Assembly: GCF_005048155.1 (NCBI RefSeq)
Contig: NZ_SUMB01000004.1
Coordinates: forward strand, 310,001 to 374,000
Origin: Streptomyces piniterrae
Lineage (GTDB): Bacteria > Actinomycetota > Actinomycetes > Streptomycetales > Streptomycetaceae
DNA: 64,000 bases
Direction of reading: 5' to 3'
The notes beneath the pieces were generated by a model. That model was not told the DNA's origin and searched no databases. It worked only from the letters and a program-made list of their open reading frames with translations. Below, in pieces: positions 24,977-44,835 of this stretch (position 1 is the first letter of the stretch; the number at the start of each line of letters is the position of its first letter). The translations under genes were made by a program, and so were the position numbers.

Positions 24977-26226
24977 CCGGCCGCCTCCGCGGTGAGTGTG
25001 ACGGGCAGACCGCTGTATCCGTGGACGAAGTTGGAGTAGAGCCGCTGTGGAGGGCCATCGAGCCGGATTTCGGCCACCCGCTCCCGCAGCGCCTCTACCA
25101 TGGCGTTCACATGCACCCGGCCCAGGAAGGCACCGAGGCAGAAGTGCGGGCCGTGCCCGAAGGCCACATGCTTGTTGGGGTTGCGGGCGATGTCGAAGAC
25201 GTACGGGTCGGTGAAGACGTCCTCGTCGAAGTTGGCGGAGCTGTTCCACAAGGTGACGACATCACCGGCCTTGATCACCCGGTCTCGCAGCGGGACGTCC
25301 TCCAGCGCCCGGCGCCCGAAGTGCATGGCGGGGGTGGTCCAGCGCATCACCTCCTCGGTGGCGCTGTCCGCTCCCACCTCGCCGGTCTTCAACTTCCGCC
25401 ACTGCTCGGGGTTTTCACTGAACGCGATGAGACCGCCGATGGAGGACATCCGGCTGGACTCGTCGCCGCCGAGGATGAGGCTGTAGCAGTTGAAGACGAT
25501 CTCGTCCTCGGCCAGCGGCGCGCCGCCCACCGTGGCCGTGGCCAGGGTGCTGATGACGTCCTCGCCCGGGTTCTTGCGCCGCTCGGCGGCCAGCTCGGAG
25601 AAGTAGAGCAGGATCTCGTTGCGGGCCATCACCTCGTCCAGCGCACTGTCCTCGGAACTGTGCCGGGACAGTGTCTGCGTGTTCCACTCGACGAGGCGCT
25701 CACGGTCGGCGGCGGGGATGTCCATCAGGTCGCCGATCGTGTTGATCGGAATGTGGTCGGCGACATCGGTGACAAAGTCCAACTGCCCGTGTTCCAGGGC
25801 CTGTTCGACCAGATCCCGGGTGCGGCGGTGCACGCCCTCCACCACCGGCTGGAGCACCCGGGGCGAGAACGACTTGAGCATCAGATTGCGGATCTCGCGG
25901 TGCCGCGCCCCGTCGGTGACCGCCAGCATCTTCCGGGAGGCCGAGTCCTCGCCCTGGAGGAGGGTCGCCAGGACGTTGCCGCGTTCCGAGGTGAACCGCT
26001 TGTTGTCCCGGTAGATGTCGACCACGTCGGCGTACTTGGAGATCGCCCAGAATCCGGGCATCCGGGTGCCGCTGACCGACTGCCAGTGGACCGGGCTCTG
26101 TTCCCGGAATTGGCGCCACATGGCGTGCGGGTCGACGTCGAGGAAGGTCTGGGGGTCGGTGAGATCCAGCTGGGCCGGATCGATGTCGGTCACATCAGGT
26201 TCGGTGGTCTGTGTGTGCGTTGTCAT
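24973..26226 (-). CDS. Cytochrome P450
   Basis: This 417-residue P450 has the haem ligand in 'FGHGPHFCLGAFLGR' (~355-369), the K-helix 'EEVMRW' and 'FGRRALEDVPL'. The I-helix reads 'LILGGDESSR' instead of the common AGxDTT, with Ser in place of the conserved Thr. It is the third gene of the NRPS operon and its stop overlaps the TTG of the NAT-like gene. Actinobacterial P450s in NRPS operons often hydroxylate carrier-bound amino acids or cross-link residues; this one may oxidise an amino acid or the acyl chain. ATG 26226 has GGAGAG upstream. Confidence 0.95.
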   Translation of the reverse strand: MTTHTQTTEPDVTDIDPAQLDLTDPQTFLDVDPHAMWRQFREQSPVHWQSVSGTRMPGFWAISKYADVVDIYRDNKRFTSERGNVLATLLQGEDSASRKMLAVTDGARHREIRNLMLKSFSPRVLQPVVEGVHRRTRDLVEQALEHGQLDFVTDVADHIPINTIGDLMDIPAADRERLVEWNTQTLSRHSSEDSALDEVMARNEILLYFSELAAERRKNPGEDVISTLATATVGGAPLAEDEIVFNCYSLILGGDESSRMSSIGGLIAFSENPEQWRKLKTGEVGADSATEEVMRWTTPAMHFGRRALEDVPLRDRVIKAGDVVTLWNSSANFDEDVFTDPYVFDIARNPNKHVAFGHGPHFCLGAFLGRVHVNAMVEALRERVAEIRLDGPPQRLYSNFVHGYSGLPVTLTAEAAG

Positions 26227-26259
26227 GGGTCGGTTCTCTCTCCACCAGGCTTCGGGAGG

Positions 26260-27098
26260 TCAGGAGCCGGCGGTGCGGTAGCGCCGCAGGCTTACGGTGA
26301 AGCAGAGCGTGAACAGCACGCCCAGCGTCACCGCGATCACCACTCCGGGGTGCTCGGAGGGGAAGCTGCCGCTGGTCGTGGCCGGGTTTCCCCACAGGTC
26401 GCGGCAGGACGAGATGACGGCGGTGATCGGATTCCACTCCGCGATCGGGCGGACCAGTGCCGGCATGGAGTCCGGGGAGAGGAAGGCGCTGGACACGAAG
26501 GGCAGCACGATCACGATGAACGGCGTGACCACGCTGATCGTCTCCACATTGCCGAGCGTCATCGCGAAGAGCACACCGAGCCAGAGCATCACGTAGGTCA
26601 GGAGCACGATCAGCCCGAACCCGGCCAGCACCGGCAGCACCCCGGCGTGCGGCCGCCAGCCGAGCAGCAGCCCGGCCCCCGTGACGACGGCCAGTCCGAG
26701 CAGGCCCACGAGGAGGTCCGCGAAGGTGTGCGCGAAGAGCACGGCGGACCGGCTGATGGGCATCGATCTGAACCGGTCGACCAGGCCGCCCTGGAGGTCC
26801 ATCGCCACCGACACCGCGGTCGGTCCGACGCAGGCGAGCGCCACCTGGACCGCGCCGCCGGCGAAGACGTATTCGGCGTAACTCCCGCCCGCGGGCAGCA
26901 TGATGGCGTCACGGAAGAGGTAGCCGACCATGACCATCGACACCAGCGGGCTCATCGCCACCCCGAGCACCCGGCCCGGGGCCCTGCGCAGATGCAGCAG
27001 TCGCCGGCCGGTGACCGCGGCCATCTCGGTGAACATCGAGCGCAGACCGCCGGGGCCGCTCGGCAGCCCCTTGTCGAGTGCGGTGGGGTTGGCTGTCG

Positions 27099-27102
<4 letters not shown>
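26260..27102 (-). CDS. ABC-2 type membrane permease (DrrB-like)
   Basis: This 280-residue integral membrane protein has about six helices, including '[19 protein letters not shown]', '[21 protein letters not shown]' and '[19 protein letters not shown]', and the ABC-2 signature around '[29 protein letters not shown]'. DrrB-type proteins export drugs together with a DrrA ATPase. The ATG overlaps the NRPS stop as ATGA. No DrrA-like ATPase gene is adjacent or in the NRPS operon; the only ATPase in the window (60109-60906) is MacB-like and belongs to a FtsX-type exporter, so this permease needs an ATPase from elsewhere. Confidence 0.92.
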
Positions 27103-38417
<11,315 letters not shown>

Positions 38418-38472
38418 AGCAATCCTCTAGTGAAGGTCACCTGGTGCACACCGTCGATCATTCGAGAAGCCG

Positions 38473-38501
38473 CTGACAGCGGGCTGACCGTCAACTGACG
38501 G
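38473..38501 (-). promoter_or_regulatory. Putative SARP operator (three repeats) upstream of the NRPS operon
   Basis: On the minus strand three heptamers CCGTCAG, CGGTCAG and CTGTCAG follow each other at exact 11-bp intervals (CTGAC on the plus strand at 38473, 38484 and 38495). They lie 56 bp before the NRPS start and read toward it. Triple heptamers at one helical turn are the classical SARP site. An embedded TTGACG could serve as a -35 element. Confidence 0.72.
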
Positions 38502-38612
38502 CCAGCCCTCGCGTGTGGTGCGCCTGCTGTGTGATGGGTGTGGATGGTCCGTGTCACGTGCGGCGTTGCCGCCGTGACCGGAGCGGTCGGCCGGAGCGGT
38601 CAGCCGCAGTCG

Positions 38613-39326
38613 TCAGCCGCAGCCGCCCGCGTGCGCGTCCTCGACCGACCGGCCGAGGGCGACCGCGCCGGCGGGTTCCGGGAGGGTGGACGCCGGAGCG
38701 GAACGGGACCGCAGATGCTCGACGAAGTCGTCGAGCCGGTCGAGTCCCCAGAAGCGGGTGAATCCGTGCACGAAGAAGGGCACACCGAACACGCCGTCCA
38801 TGCACACCTCCAGCAGGATCCGGACGCCCTCGGCGCGCAGCTTCGGATCGTCGCTCGCGTCGGCGATCAGCCGCTGGTCGATGCCGAGTTCGGCACCGAT
38901 GTCCGCGATGGTCGCACGGTCGCAGATATCGCGGCCCGCGCCGAACCTGGCCTGGTACACCGCCGCGATGTACTCGTGCCCGAGGCCGTGCTCGCGGGCG
39001 ACCAGGTAGCCCAGGTGCGGGACCTCCCACACCGGATTCCGGTCGACCGGCCAGTTCACCTTCAGGCCCCTGGCCTTGGTGAGCCGGCCGACGTCCTGAA
39101 GGACGTACCGGTTCTTCTCCCGCGACATCTCCGAGAAGGGGAACCTGCCGCCCTGCTCGGTGAGCTGGCGGGCGCTCTCCGGGTCCGGCTCGAAGAACGG
39201 CAGCCACTCCAACTCGTCGACGAGTTCCTTGTGTTGGCTCATCACCTCGCGGTAGGCGAGCCAGGAATAGGGACTGCGCAGGCTGAAGTAGAACCGCGGA
39301 GTCTTGTTCTTGCCGGCTGGGGACAT
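38613..39326 (-). CDS. DsbA-family isomerase (2-hydroxychromene-2-carboxylate isomerase-like)
   Basis: This 237-residue thioredoxin-fold protein of the GST-kappa/HCCA isomerase type starts 'PRFYFSLRSPYSWLAYREV', where the Ser of 'RSPYSW' replaces the redox Cys pair, and has the cis-Pro loop 'GVFGVPFFV' near residue 190. The fold inserts helices between ('DRATIADIGAELG'). Such enzymes isomerise double bonds, sometimes using glutathione or an analogous thiol. As last gene of the ACP-KS-KS-KR operon it may isomerise a polyenoyl intermediate, as suggested for acyl-chain modules of cinnamoyl lipopeptide clusters; that role is inference. ATG 39326 is chosen to match the family start; a longer frame to 39419 is possible. 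Short repeats (GGTCAGCCG) flank the 3' end. Confidence 0.82.
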   Translation of the reverse strand: MSPAGKNKTPRFYFSLRSPYSWLAYREVMSQHKELVDELEWLPFFEPDPESARQLTEQGGRFPFSEMSREKNRYVLQDVGRLTKARGLKVNWPVDRNPVWEVPHLGYLVAREHGLGHEYIAAVYQARFGAGRDICDRATIADIGAELGIDQRLIADASDDPKLRAEGVRILLEVCMDGVFGVPFFVHGFTRFWGLDRLDDFVEHLRSRSAPASTLPEPAGAVALGRSVEDAHAGGCG

Positions 39327-39442
39327 GGGAGTTCTCGCTTTCCTGCTCTCTTCGGGGACGGTCGGACGTGGTGGGGCGACGCGCCCGGCCCGACTACGAG
39401 GCTCAGACAACGAGCTCATGCAAAGAGCTCAGACGACGAGGC

Positions 39443-40189
39443 TCAGACGACGAGGCCGCCGTCGACGCCGAAGACCTGCCCCGTGATGTACGAGGCACGG
39501 TCGGACGCCAGGAACGACACCAGGTCGGCGACCTCGTCGGGGCGGCCGAAGCGGCCGAGCGGGATCCGCTCCGTCATCTTCCGGGTGTGCTCTTCGCTGA
39601 GTTCGGAGAGCATGTCGGTCGCGATGAAGCCCGGTGCGACGGCGTTGGCGCGGATGCCGTAGCGCCCGGCCTCCTTGGCCAGCGCCTTGGTGAAGCCGAT
39701 GATCCCGGCCTTGGTCGCCGAGTAGTTGGTCTGTGTGGCGTTCCCGTACACACCCGCGACCGAGGACAGGGTGATCACCGAGCCGGCCCGGCGCTTCATC
39801 ATCGCGAAGACCGCCGCCTTGCAGAGGTTGAACGTACCGTCGAGGTTGACCCGCAGCACGGCGTCCCAGTCCGCCTCCGACATCATCACCAGCGGGTTGT
39901 CCCGCACGATGCCCGCGCAGGAGACGACGGTGTGCAGCGGCCCGAGCGCCTTCTCGCTGTCGCGGACGAAACCGCGTACGTCATCGTGTCCGGCCACATC
40001 GACCTGTGCCGCGTACACCCGGGCCCCGGCGGCGGTGGCCTCGGCGGCCACCGCATCGGCGGCCTCCTTGTTCGACTGGTAGCAGAAGGCCACGTCGTAG
40101 CCGTCCGCGGCAAGCCGGGTCACCACATGGCGGCCGATCCCCCGGGAACCCCCGGTGACCAGTGCGACACGTGGTTCGGTTGCGGACAT
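39443..40189 (-). CDS. 3-oxoacyl-ACP reductase (FabG-type ketoreductase)
   Basis: This 248-residue SDR has the nucleotide-binding '[12 protein letters not shown]' (~12-23), 'CAGIVRDN' and catalytic Ser-Tyr-Lys in 'VITLSSVAG' and '[11 protein letters not shown]', ending '[17 protein letters not shown]'. It reduces beta-ketoacyl-ACP with NADPH and would serve the KS-alpha/KS-beta pair encoded just upstream. The DNA after its stop toward the isomerase gene carries imperfect CTCAGACGACGAGG repeats (39405-39455) running into the last codons. No dehydratase gene accompanies it, so dehydration must come from elsewhere in the genome if the product is a polyene. Confidence 0.95.
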   Translation of the reverse strand: MSATEPRVALVTGGSRGIGRHVVTRLAADGYDVAFCYQSNKEAADAVAAEATAAGARVYAAQVDVAGHDDVRGFVRDSEKALGPLHTVVSCAGIVRDNPLVMMSEADWDAVLRVNLDGTFNLCKAAVFAMMKRRAGSVITLSSVAGVYGNATQTNYSATKAGIIGFTKALAKEAGRYGIRANAVAPGFIATDMLSELSEEHTRKMTERIPLGRFGRPDEVADLVSFLASDRASYITGQVFGVDGGLVV

Positions 40190-40246
40190 GCTTGTTTCCT
40201 CTCCATGGGTACGGCGGGTACGGCGCAGGGGTGAAGCGCAGGTCTC

Positions 40247-41341
40247 TCAGCTGGGGTCGGCGCCGCCGAGCACCGCGCAGCCGACGGTTCCGTCCCGGTC
40301 GATGCCGGTGACGAGTGCCGCCTCGCCGGGGCCGAGCCCGGACTCGCCCGCGGTGGCGAGCACCGCGGCCAGCTGGAGGCTGGTGGAGGCGGCGGAGGTG
40401 TCGCCGAGCAGCGGCCGGCAGCGGATCCACTCCGGCTTCGCGGCACCGAGCGCGTCGGTGATGCCGGACTCCTCCAGGGCTCCGAGTTTGCCGTCGGCGC
40501 CGAGCGGCGCGACCAGCCGGATGTCCTCGGGCGCCACACCGGCCCGCCGGACCGCGCTTCGGACGCAGTCCGCCAACGCCTGCTGGGCATCGGCCCGTTC
40601 GGCGTACGCGCCGAAGCGCGTGGCCAGGATCCGGGCGAGCGGCGCACGGCCCGCGGCATGTGCGTCCGCCGCGGTCTCCATCAGGAAGACCGCGCCGCCC
40701 TCACCGAGCGGCGTCGACTGCTCATCGGCACCGCGGCCGTGCCACTCCAGCCAGGCACGCTGGGTGGAGTACTCCTCGGCCGCACCGCACAGCACCCGCG
40801 CGCAGTGGCCGCCCCGGTGCAGCCGCACCGCGTAGCTCAGGGCGAGCAGACCGGTCAGCCAGCCGCCCGCGACCGTGGTGTTGGGCCCCTTGATGCCGTG
40901 CCAGATGGCGCTCTGCCCGGCCGCCCGGTTCATCACGGTGTTCGGGAAGCAGGCCGGGTCGACATGGTAGGGACGCTCGCCCGCCAGGGAGTCCCGGGTG
41001 AAGTCCATGATGCTCTGGACGCTGCCCGAACCGGTGCCGAGGACCAGGCCGACCTGCTCGGGCCGCGCGGTCAGTTCGTCGCCGCAGGAGGCGAGGAGAC
41101 GGCCGACCGCGGTGACGGCGATCGCCGTCACCCGGTCCATCGTCCGGGTGCCCTTCTTGCCCACGTACTTGGCCGCGGTGAAGTCGGGCACCAGGCCGCA
41201 GCGGTCGAAGGGGCCGGGCCAGGCCTCGCGGTCGAGGGCGTCGACGGCGCTGCGGCCTGCGCCGATGCCCTCGCTGAAGGGGTCGCTGCCGACACCGTAG
41301 GGGGAGACCACCGACCAGGCGGAGAGGACCAGTTCGGACAT
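40247..41341 (-). CDS. KS-beta / chain-length factor-like ketosynthase
   Basis: This 364-residue condensing-enzyme homologue overlaps the KS-alpha stop (TGATG). At the position of the active-site Cys the sequence reads 'NTTVAGGWLTG', placing Trp where KS-alpha has Cys, and the two catalytic His motifs are missing ('VAPLGADGK' in place of AHGTGT; 'PLLGDTSAAST' in place of the GH motif). It is therefore a non-catalytic partner that forms a heterodimer with the KS-alpha, as in aromatic and in highly reducing type II PKSs, where it sets chain length. It is shorter than most CLFs (about 400). Confidence 0.92.
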   Translation of the reverse strand: MSELVLSAWSVVSPYGVGSDPFSEGIGAGRSAVDALDREAWPGPFDRCGLVPDFTAAKYVGKKGTRTMDRVTAIAVTAVGRLLASCGDELTARPEQVGLVLGTGSGSVQSIMDFTRDSLAGERPYHVDPACFPNTVMNRAAGQSAIWHGIKGPNTTVAGGWLTGLLALSYAVRLHRGGHCARVLCGAAEEYSTQRAWLEWHGRGADEQSTPLGEGGAVFLMETAADAHAAGRAPLARILATRFGAYAERADAQQALADCVRSAVRRAGVAPEDIRLVAPLGADGKLGALEESGITDALGAAKPEWIRCRPLLGDTSAASTSLQLAAVLATAGESGLGPGEAALVTGIDRDGTVGCAVLGGADPS

Positions 41342-42576
41342 CACTCAGCCTCCCGGTACCGGCCCAGGATGAGCACGGCGTTGTTGCCCGCGAACGCGAG
41401 CGCGTTGTTCTGGACCACGTTCAGTTCGGTGGCCCGCGCCTCGTTGGGCACACAGTCCAGGCCGCACTCCGGGTCGGTCTCCCGGTGGTTGATCGTGGGC
41501 GGGATGAAGCCCTCGGTGAGGGCCAGCGCGCAGGCCGCCGAGGCGAGCGCGCTTGCGGCGCCCATGGAGTGTCCGATCATGGACTTGATGGAGATGGTGG
41601 GCGGCGGCGCGTCGAAGACCTGCCGGATCGCGCCGGCCTCGGTGACGTCGTTGGCCCGTGTGCCGGTGCCGTGCGCGGAGATGAAGTCGATGTCCTCCGG
41701 CTTCACTCCGGCGTTGCGGTGTGCGACCTCCATGCACCGGGCCAGGCTGTCCTGGTCGGGTGCGACGGGGTGGTGCGCGTCGCAGTTGAGTCCATAGCCG
41801 AGGACCTCGGCGTAGATACGGGCGCCGCGGGCCTGGGCCGACTCCAGGCTCTCCATCAGCAGAATCCCGGCGCCCTCACCGGTCAGGATGCCCTTCCGGT
41901 CCTTGTCGAAGGGCTGGCAGACCTCGGGGGCGATGGTGCCGAGCCGGTAGAAGCCGGTGAAGGTCTTGCGGCATACGGCGTCCGCACCTCCGCACAGTGC
42001 GACGTCGACGTCGCCTTCGCGGATCGCGTCGTAGCCGCTGCCGATGGCATAGTTGCCGGCCGCGCAGGCGGTGGGGATGGTCAGGGCCTCGACGTCGGTC
42101 AGACCCAGTTCTCGGACGATGCCGCTGGACAGCCGGCCGGCCTGCGCCCGCCGTGCCATCACGGGCGGCAACTTCTCAGGACCGTCCTCCAGTTGGACAC
42201 CGACGAGCGTGTCGAGGTCACGGGATTCCGCGTCGGTGGTGCCGACAGAGACCAGAGCCGGACGCCGCCTGAATTCCTCCAGGTCCATGCCCGCGTCCTC
42301 CACCGCCATCCTGGCGGCGGCGACGGAGAACTGGGAGGCCCGCCCGAGCTCCGCGGGATCGACGCGGTGGATCCATTCCGCCGGATCGAAGTCGGTCACC
42401 TCGCATCCGTTGGCGTGCGCGAAACCGGTTGTGTCAAAGGCCGTGATCGGCTTGACCCCACTGCGACCGGACCGCAGCCCGTCCAGAAAGGCCGTGACGC
42501 CGAGCCCGATGCTGGTGACCGCACCAAGCCCGGTGATCACCACGCGACGAGGCCCGTGGTCGCTGTCGTACACCAT
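41341..42576 (-). CDS. KS-alpha, beta-ketoacyl synthase of a type II system
   Basis: This 411-residue ketosynthase has a complete catalytic triad: Cys in 'ALTIPTACAAGNYAIG' (~165-180), His in 'ISAHGTGTRANDVTEA' and His in 'IKSMIGHSMGAASALA'. It condenses malonyl-ACP extender units with the growing chain. Its start 'GPRRVVITGLGAVTSIG' is typical. It lies between the ACP (27 bp upstream) and KS-beta (overlapping), and forms the core of a small operon with KR and isomerase. The combination without aromatase or cyclase points to a reduced or polyenoyl acyl chain rather than an aromatic polyketide. Confidence 0.95.
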   Translation of the reverse strand: MVYDSDHGPRRVVITGLGAVTSIGLGVTAFLDGLRSGRSGVKPITAFDTTGFAHANGCEVTDFDPAEWIHRVDPAELGRASQFSVAAARMAVEDAGMDLEEFRRRPALVSVGTTDAESRDLDTLVGVQLEDGPEKLPPVMARRAQAGRLSSGIVRELGLTDVEALTIPTACAAGNYAIGSGYDAIREGDVDVALCGGADAVCRKTFTGFYRLGTIAPEVCQPFDKDRKGILTGEGAGILLMESLESAQARGARIYAEVLGYGLNCDAHHPVAPDQDSLARCMEVAHRNAGVKPEDIDFISAHGTGTRANDVTEAGAIRQVFDAPPPTISIKSMIGHSMGAASALASAACALALTEGFIPPTINHRETDPECGLDCVPNEARATELNVVQNNALAFAGNNAVLILGRYREAE

Positions 42577-42602
42577 GTGCTCCAGTCGTCCGGGGCCGAT
42601 AC

Positions 42603-42875
42603 CTACTGGGACGCCTTGGCCGTCATGGCTTCGCCGACGACGGTGGCGACACCCTCCAGATTGACCATCCGGGCCAACTCGGCCTGGTCGATGTCGATCC
42701 CGAAGGCGCGCTCCAGCTGGGAAAGGATCTCGATGGCACCCATCGAGTCGGCCGCGTGGTCCTCCTTGAAACGACTGGTGTCGGTCATCTCATCCGGGTC
42801 GATCTCCAGGATGTTGCAGATGATTCCCTTGATCGTGGCGCGGCTGTCGGCGTCCACCTGCTTCGCTGTAGTCAT
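42603..42875 (-). CDS. Acyl carrier protein of the type II KS system
   Basis: This 90-residue ACP has the phosphopantetheine Ser in 'EDHAADSMGAIEILSQLE'. The ATG at 42875 lacks a ribosome site, and the putative SARP repeats end only 22 bp upstream, so the transcript may start at or next to the ATG (leaderless). It is first in the operon ACP-KS-alpha-KS-beta-KR-isomerase. It carries the acyl chain during elongation and must hand it on directly or through FAAL and the second ACP. Confidence 0.93.
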   Translation of the reverse strand: MTTAKQVDADSRATIKGIICNILEIDPDEMTDTSRFKEDHAADSMGAIEILSQLERAFGIDIDQAELARMVNLEGVATVVGEAMTAKASQ

Positions 42876-42897
42876 GCCGCGATGCTGGCGGACGGCC

Positions 42898-42915
42898 CTG
42901 ACAGCGCGCTGACAA
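42898..42915 (-). promoter_or_regulatory. Putative SARP operator upstream of the ACP-KS operon
   Basis: On the minus strand TTGTCAG and CTGTCAG are spaced by four bases (11-bp period) and end 22 bp before the ACP ATG. They fit the same consensus as the repeats before the thioesterase, the NRPS and sbnB. They lie wholly inside the 44-bp gap between the LysR stop and the ACP start. Confidence 0.7.
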
Positions 42916-42919
42916 CTCC

Positions 42920-43897
42920 TCAGCCGGATGGCGTCGGCAACGGGAGGAAGTGACTCAACTCGGGGAACTCGGCGGCGTGTTCCACGATCCAGGGCCAGTA
43001 TCCGGGGATGGTGCTGGCATACCCGCAGTAGTATCGCCGCACCGTCTCCACCAGTCGCCGTGAGGTTTCCCTGCCGACCGCGCCGCGACGCCACACCAGC
43101 ATCAGTTCTATGGTCTGAGTCTCACGGATCGGCACCAGCCGCACATCACCGGTGACGCCGGTGGGAGGTGTCAGGGCGGCGGCGTCGGTGTCCCTTACCC
43201 AGTTCATCGCCTCGTGGTGCCCGTCGACATGGTGCGATCCCCCGAGATCGGTCTGGTCCAGCTGGGCGAGCAGATCCTTCTCCACCTCGTGGAACCAGTG
43301 ATCCCGTGAGTAGTGGACCCAGTTGAGTCCCGTGAGACAAGTACCGTCCACGGAATCGAGGTCGGCCAGCGGGTGCCCCCGCGACACCGCTAGCCAGATC
43401 GGTTCCCGGAAGATGACCGTGGTGTCCAGGTCGGGGTGGCGGACATAGTCCGGCGTGGCCTTCGTCGAGCAAGGGATCATGGCGACGGTGAGCGCCCCAC
43501 CGTGCACCGCTTCGACGGCGGCGGCCGGCGCGAGCGTCTCGGTCTCCACGTCGACGGTGGGCATCGAGGCCTGGATCGCGGCGAGCAAAGTCGGAGGGGT
43601 CCACTCGGTGTTCCCGAAACGGAAGGTGCTCGCGATGCTTGCGGCCGCCTCGCTCGTCACCTCGTCCGCTTGCTGCACGAGACGGGCCAGCATGGGGATC
43701 AGGCGCTTCCCCAGCGAGGTCGGCACAATGCCCGACCTCGACCGGACGAAGAGGTCACCGCCGAGCATCTTCTCGATCCGGCGTAATTGGGTGGTGAGGC
43801 TGGGCTGCGGAACATTCAGCCAGCCTGCCGCCTTGGATATGCTGCCGACTTCGGCGATTGTCCACACAATCCGAGCATGCCTCAGTTCCAGTTCCAT
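42920..43897 (-). CDS. LysR-family transcriptional regulator
   Basis: This 325-residue regulator has an N-terminal HTH ('ELRHARIVWTIAEVGSISKAAGWLNVPQPSLTTQLRRIEKMLGG') and a C-terminal periplasmic-binding-like effector domain. ATG 43897 follows AAGGA. It lies immediately upstream of the ACP-KS operon, in the same direction, with 44 bp between. LysR proteins in such positions usually modulate the adjacent pathway in response to a small molecule. The effector is unknown. The C-terminal ~40 residues, with 'YYCGYASTIPGYWPWIVEHA', are aromatic-rich and longer than usual. Confidence 0.95.
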   Translation of the reverse strand: MELELRHARIVWTIAEVGSISKAAGWLNVPQPSLTTQLRRIEKMLGGDLFVRSRSGIVPTSLGKRLIPMLARLVQQADEVTSEAAASIASTFRFGNTEWTPPTLLAAIQASMPTVDVETETLAPAAAVEAVHGGALTVAMIPCSTKATPDYVRHPDLDTTVIFREPIWLAVSRGHPLADLDSVDGTCLTGLNWVHYSRDHWFHEVEKDLLAQLDQTDLGGSHHVDGHHEAMNWVRDTDAAALTPPTGVTGDVRLVPIRETQTIELMLVWRRGAVGRETSRRLVETVRRYYCGYASTIPGYWPWIVEHAAEFPELSHFLPLPTPSG

Positions 43898-44835
43898 ATT
43901 CCTTGCAATCTTTGTGATTCAGTCGACATGAGCCGATGACAACAATGCCCGCAGAATTGCGGATGGTAGACGCCGGAGTGGGAACGTAATCAGAATTCCA
44001 GGCGTCCGTCCCGGACATGGAAGCAAACGGGGAATCACAACCTCATCGAGGCGTTGCCCCCTGCCCGGCAACGCCCCATGACGGTAGGTGTCTTCGCCGG
44101 ACGGCACGCCCGTGCTCGACCCGGACCGGGCCGGCACCGCCCGCCGGAAGCCGTGGGGCCGCCGCCCGCGCCACTGAACGCGATCTTCGCGGAACCGACC
44201 CCGCCAGGGATTTCACCCTTGACCGGTACCGGGATACCCACCCACGCCGCACACCTTGCCATCCATCGCGACGTGCATCGCAACGGTCATGTCGCTGAGA
44301 AGACCTCCATGAGCCACGCAGGGTTAAATCGATCTTGTGCTCCATGAAGCTGAGCCTCCGCTTGTGTTCCTCGCAGCAGCGCTTTCCAGGGATATCGAAC
44401 CACAGTCGAGAACCGGGGATCCGGAATTATGAAATCCGATTCTGGATTCAATCACCCCTTTCCGCGATATTCAATTCGCGTACGCGGAGGGTGGCAAGCA
44501 ACAAGTGGAGGCTTGAGTACCGGTTGTCCGATTCCGATCATCCGGACGATGACACCGAAACCCGAATATCCCAGGCGCCATCAGGCGTTCGCCGCCCCGC
44601 ACGGCAACCGCGTTCATGCTGATGAACCCGCGCGATGGCCGAAGATGGTCGATCATGGACACAACGACTGCCCCGCCCGAGGCCGTAAAGGCGCACCGGG
44701 CGGGGCAGTTGTAGGGCGCCGGAAACGTCGCGCGGGGTTCCGCAACGGCAGTTCCGGACTTTTCTCTTCCGATTTACTCGAGCTCTACTCGAGGTCGGTC
44801 ACGACCACACCGTGTCACGACCCTCGATCCGACGC
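43898..44835. other. Long non-coding or eroded stretch upstream of lysR
   Basis: About 0.9 kb without a supported gene. Several open frames occur on both strands but none has a recognisable motif, a good start or the expected third-position GC pattern. It is locally AT-rich at 44380-44560. It contains one large inverted repeat and runs into the crotonyl-CoA reductase relic, so it may be an eroded segment where genes have been lost. Confidence 0.5.
44664..44712. repeat. Long inverted repeat (hairpin)
   Basis: Arms ACTGCCCCGCCCG (44667-44679) and CGGGCGGGGCAGT (44697-44709) are a perfect 13-bp match with a 17-base loop; three further pairs, one G-T, extend it to 44664-44712. It could be a bidirectional terminator. 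It stands alone, not directly behind an intact gene, so it may be left over from a gene now lost. Confidence 0.7.
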
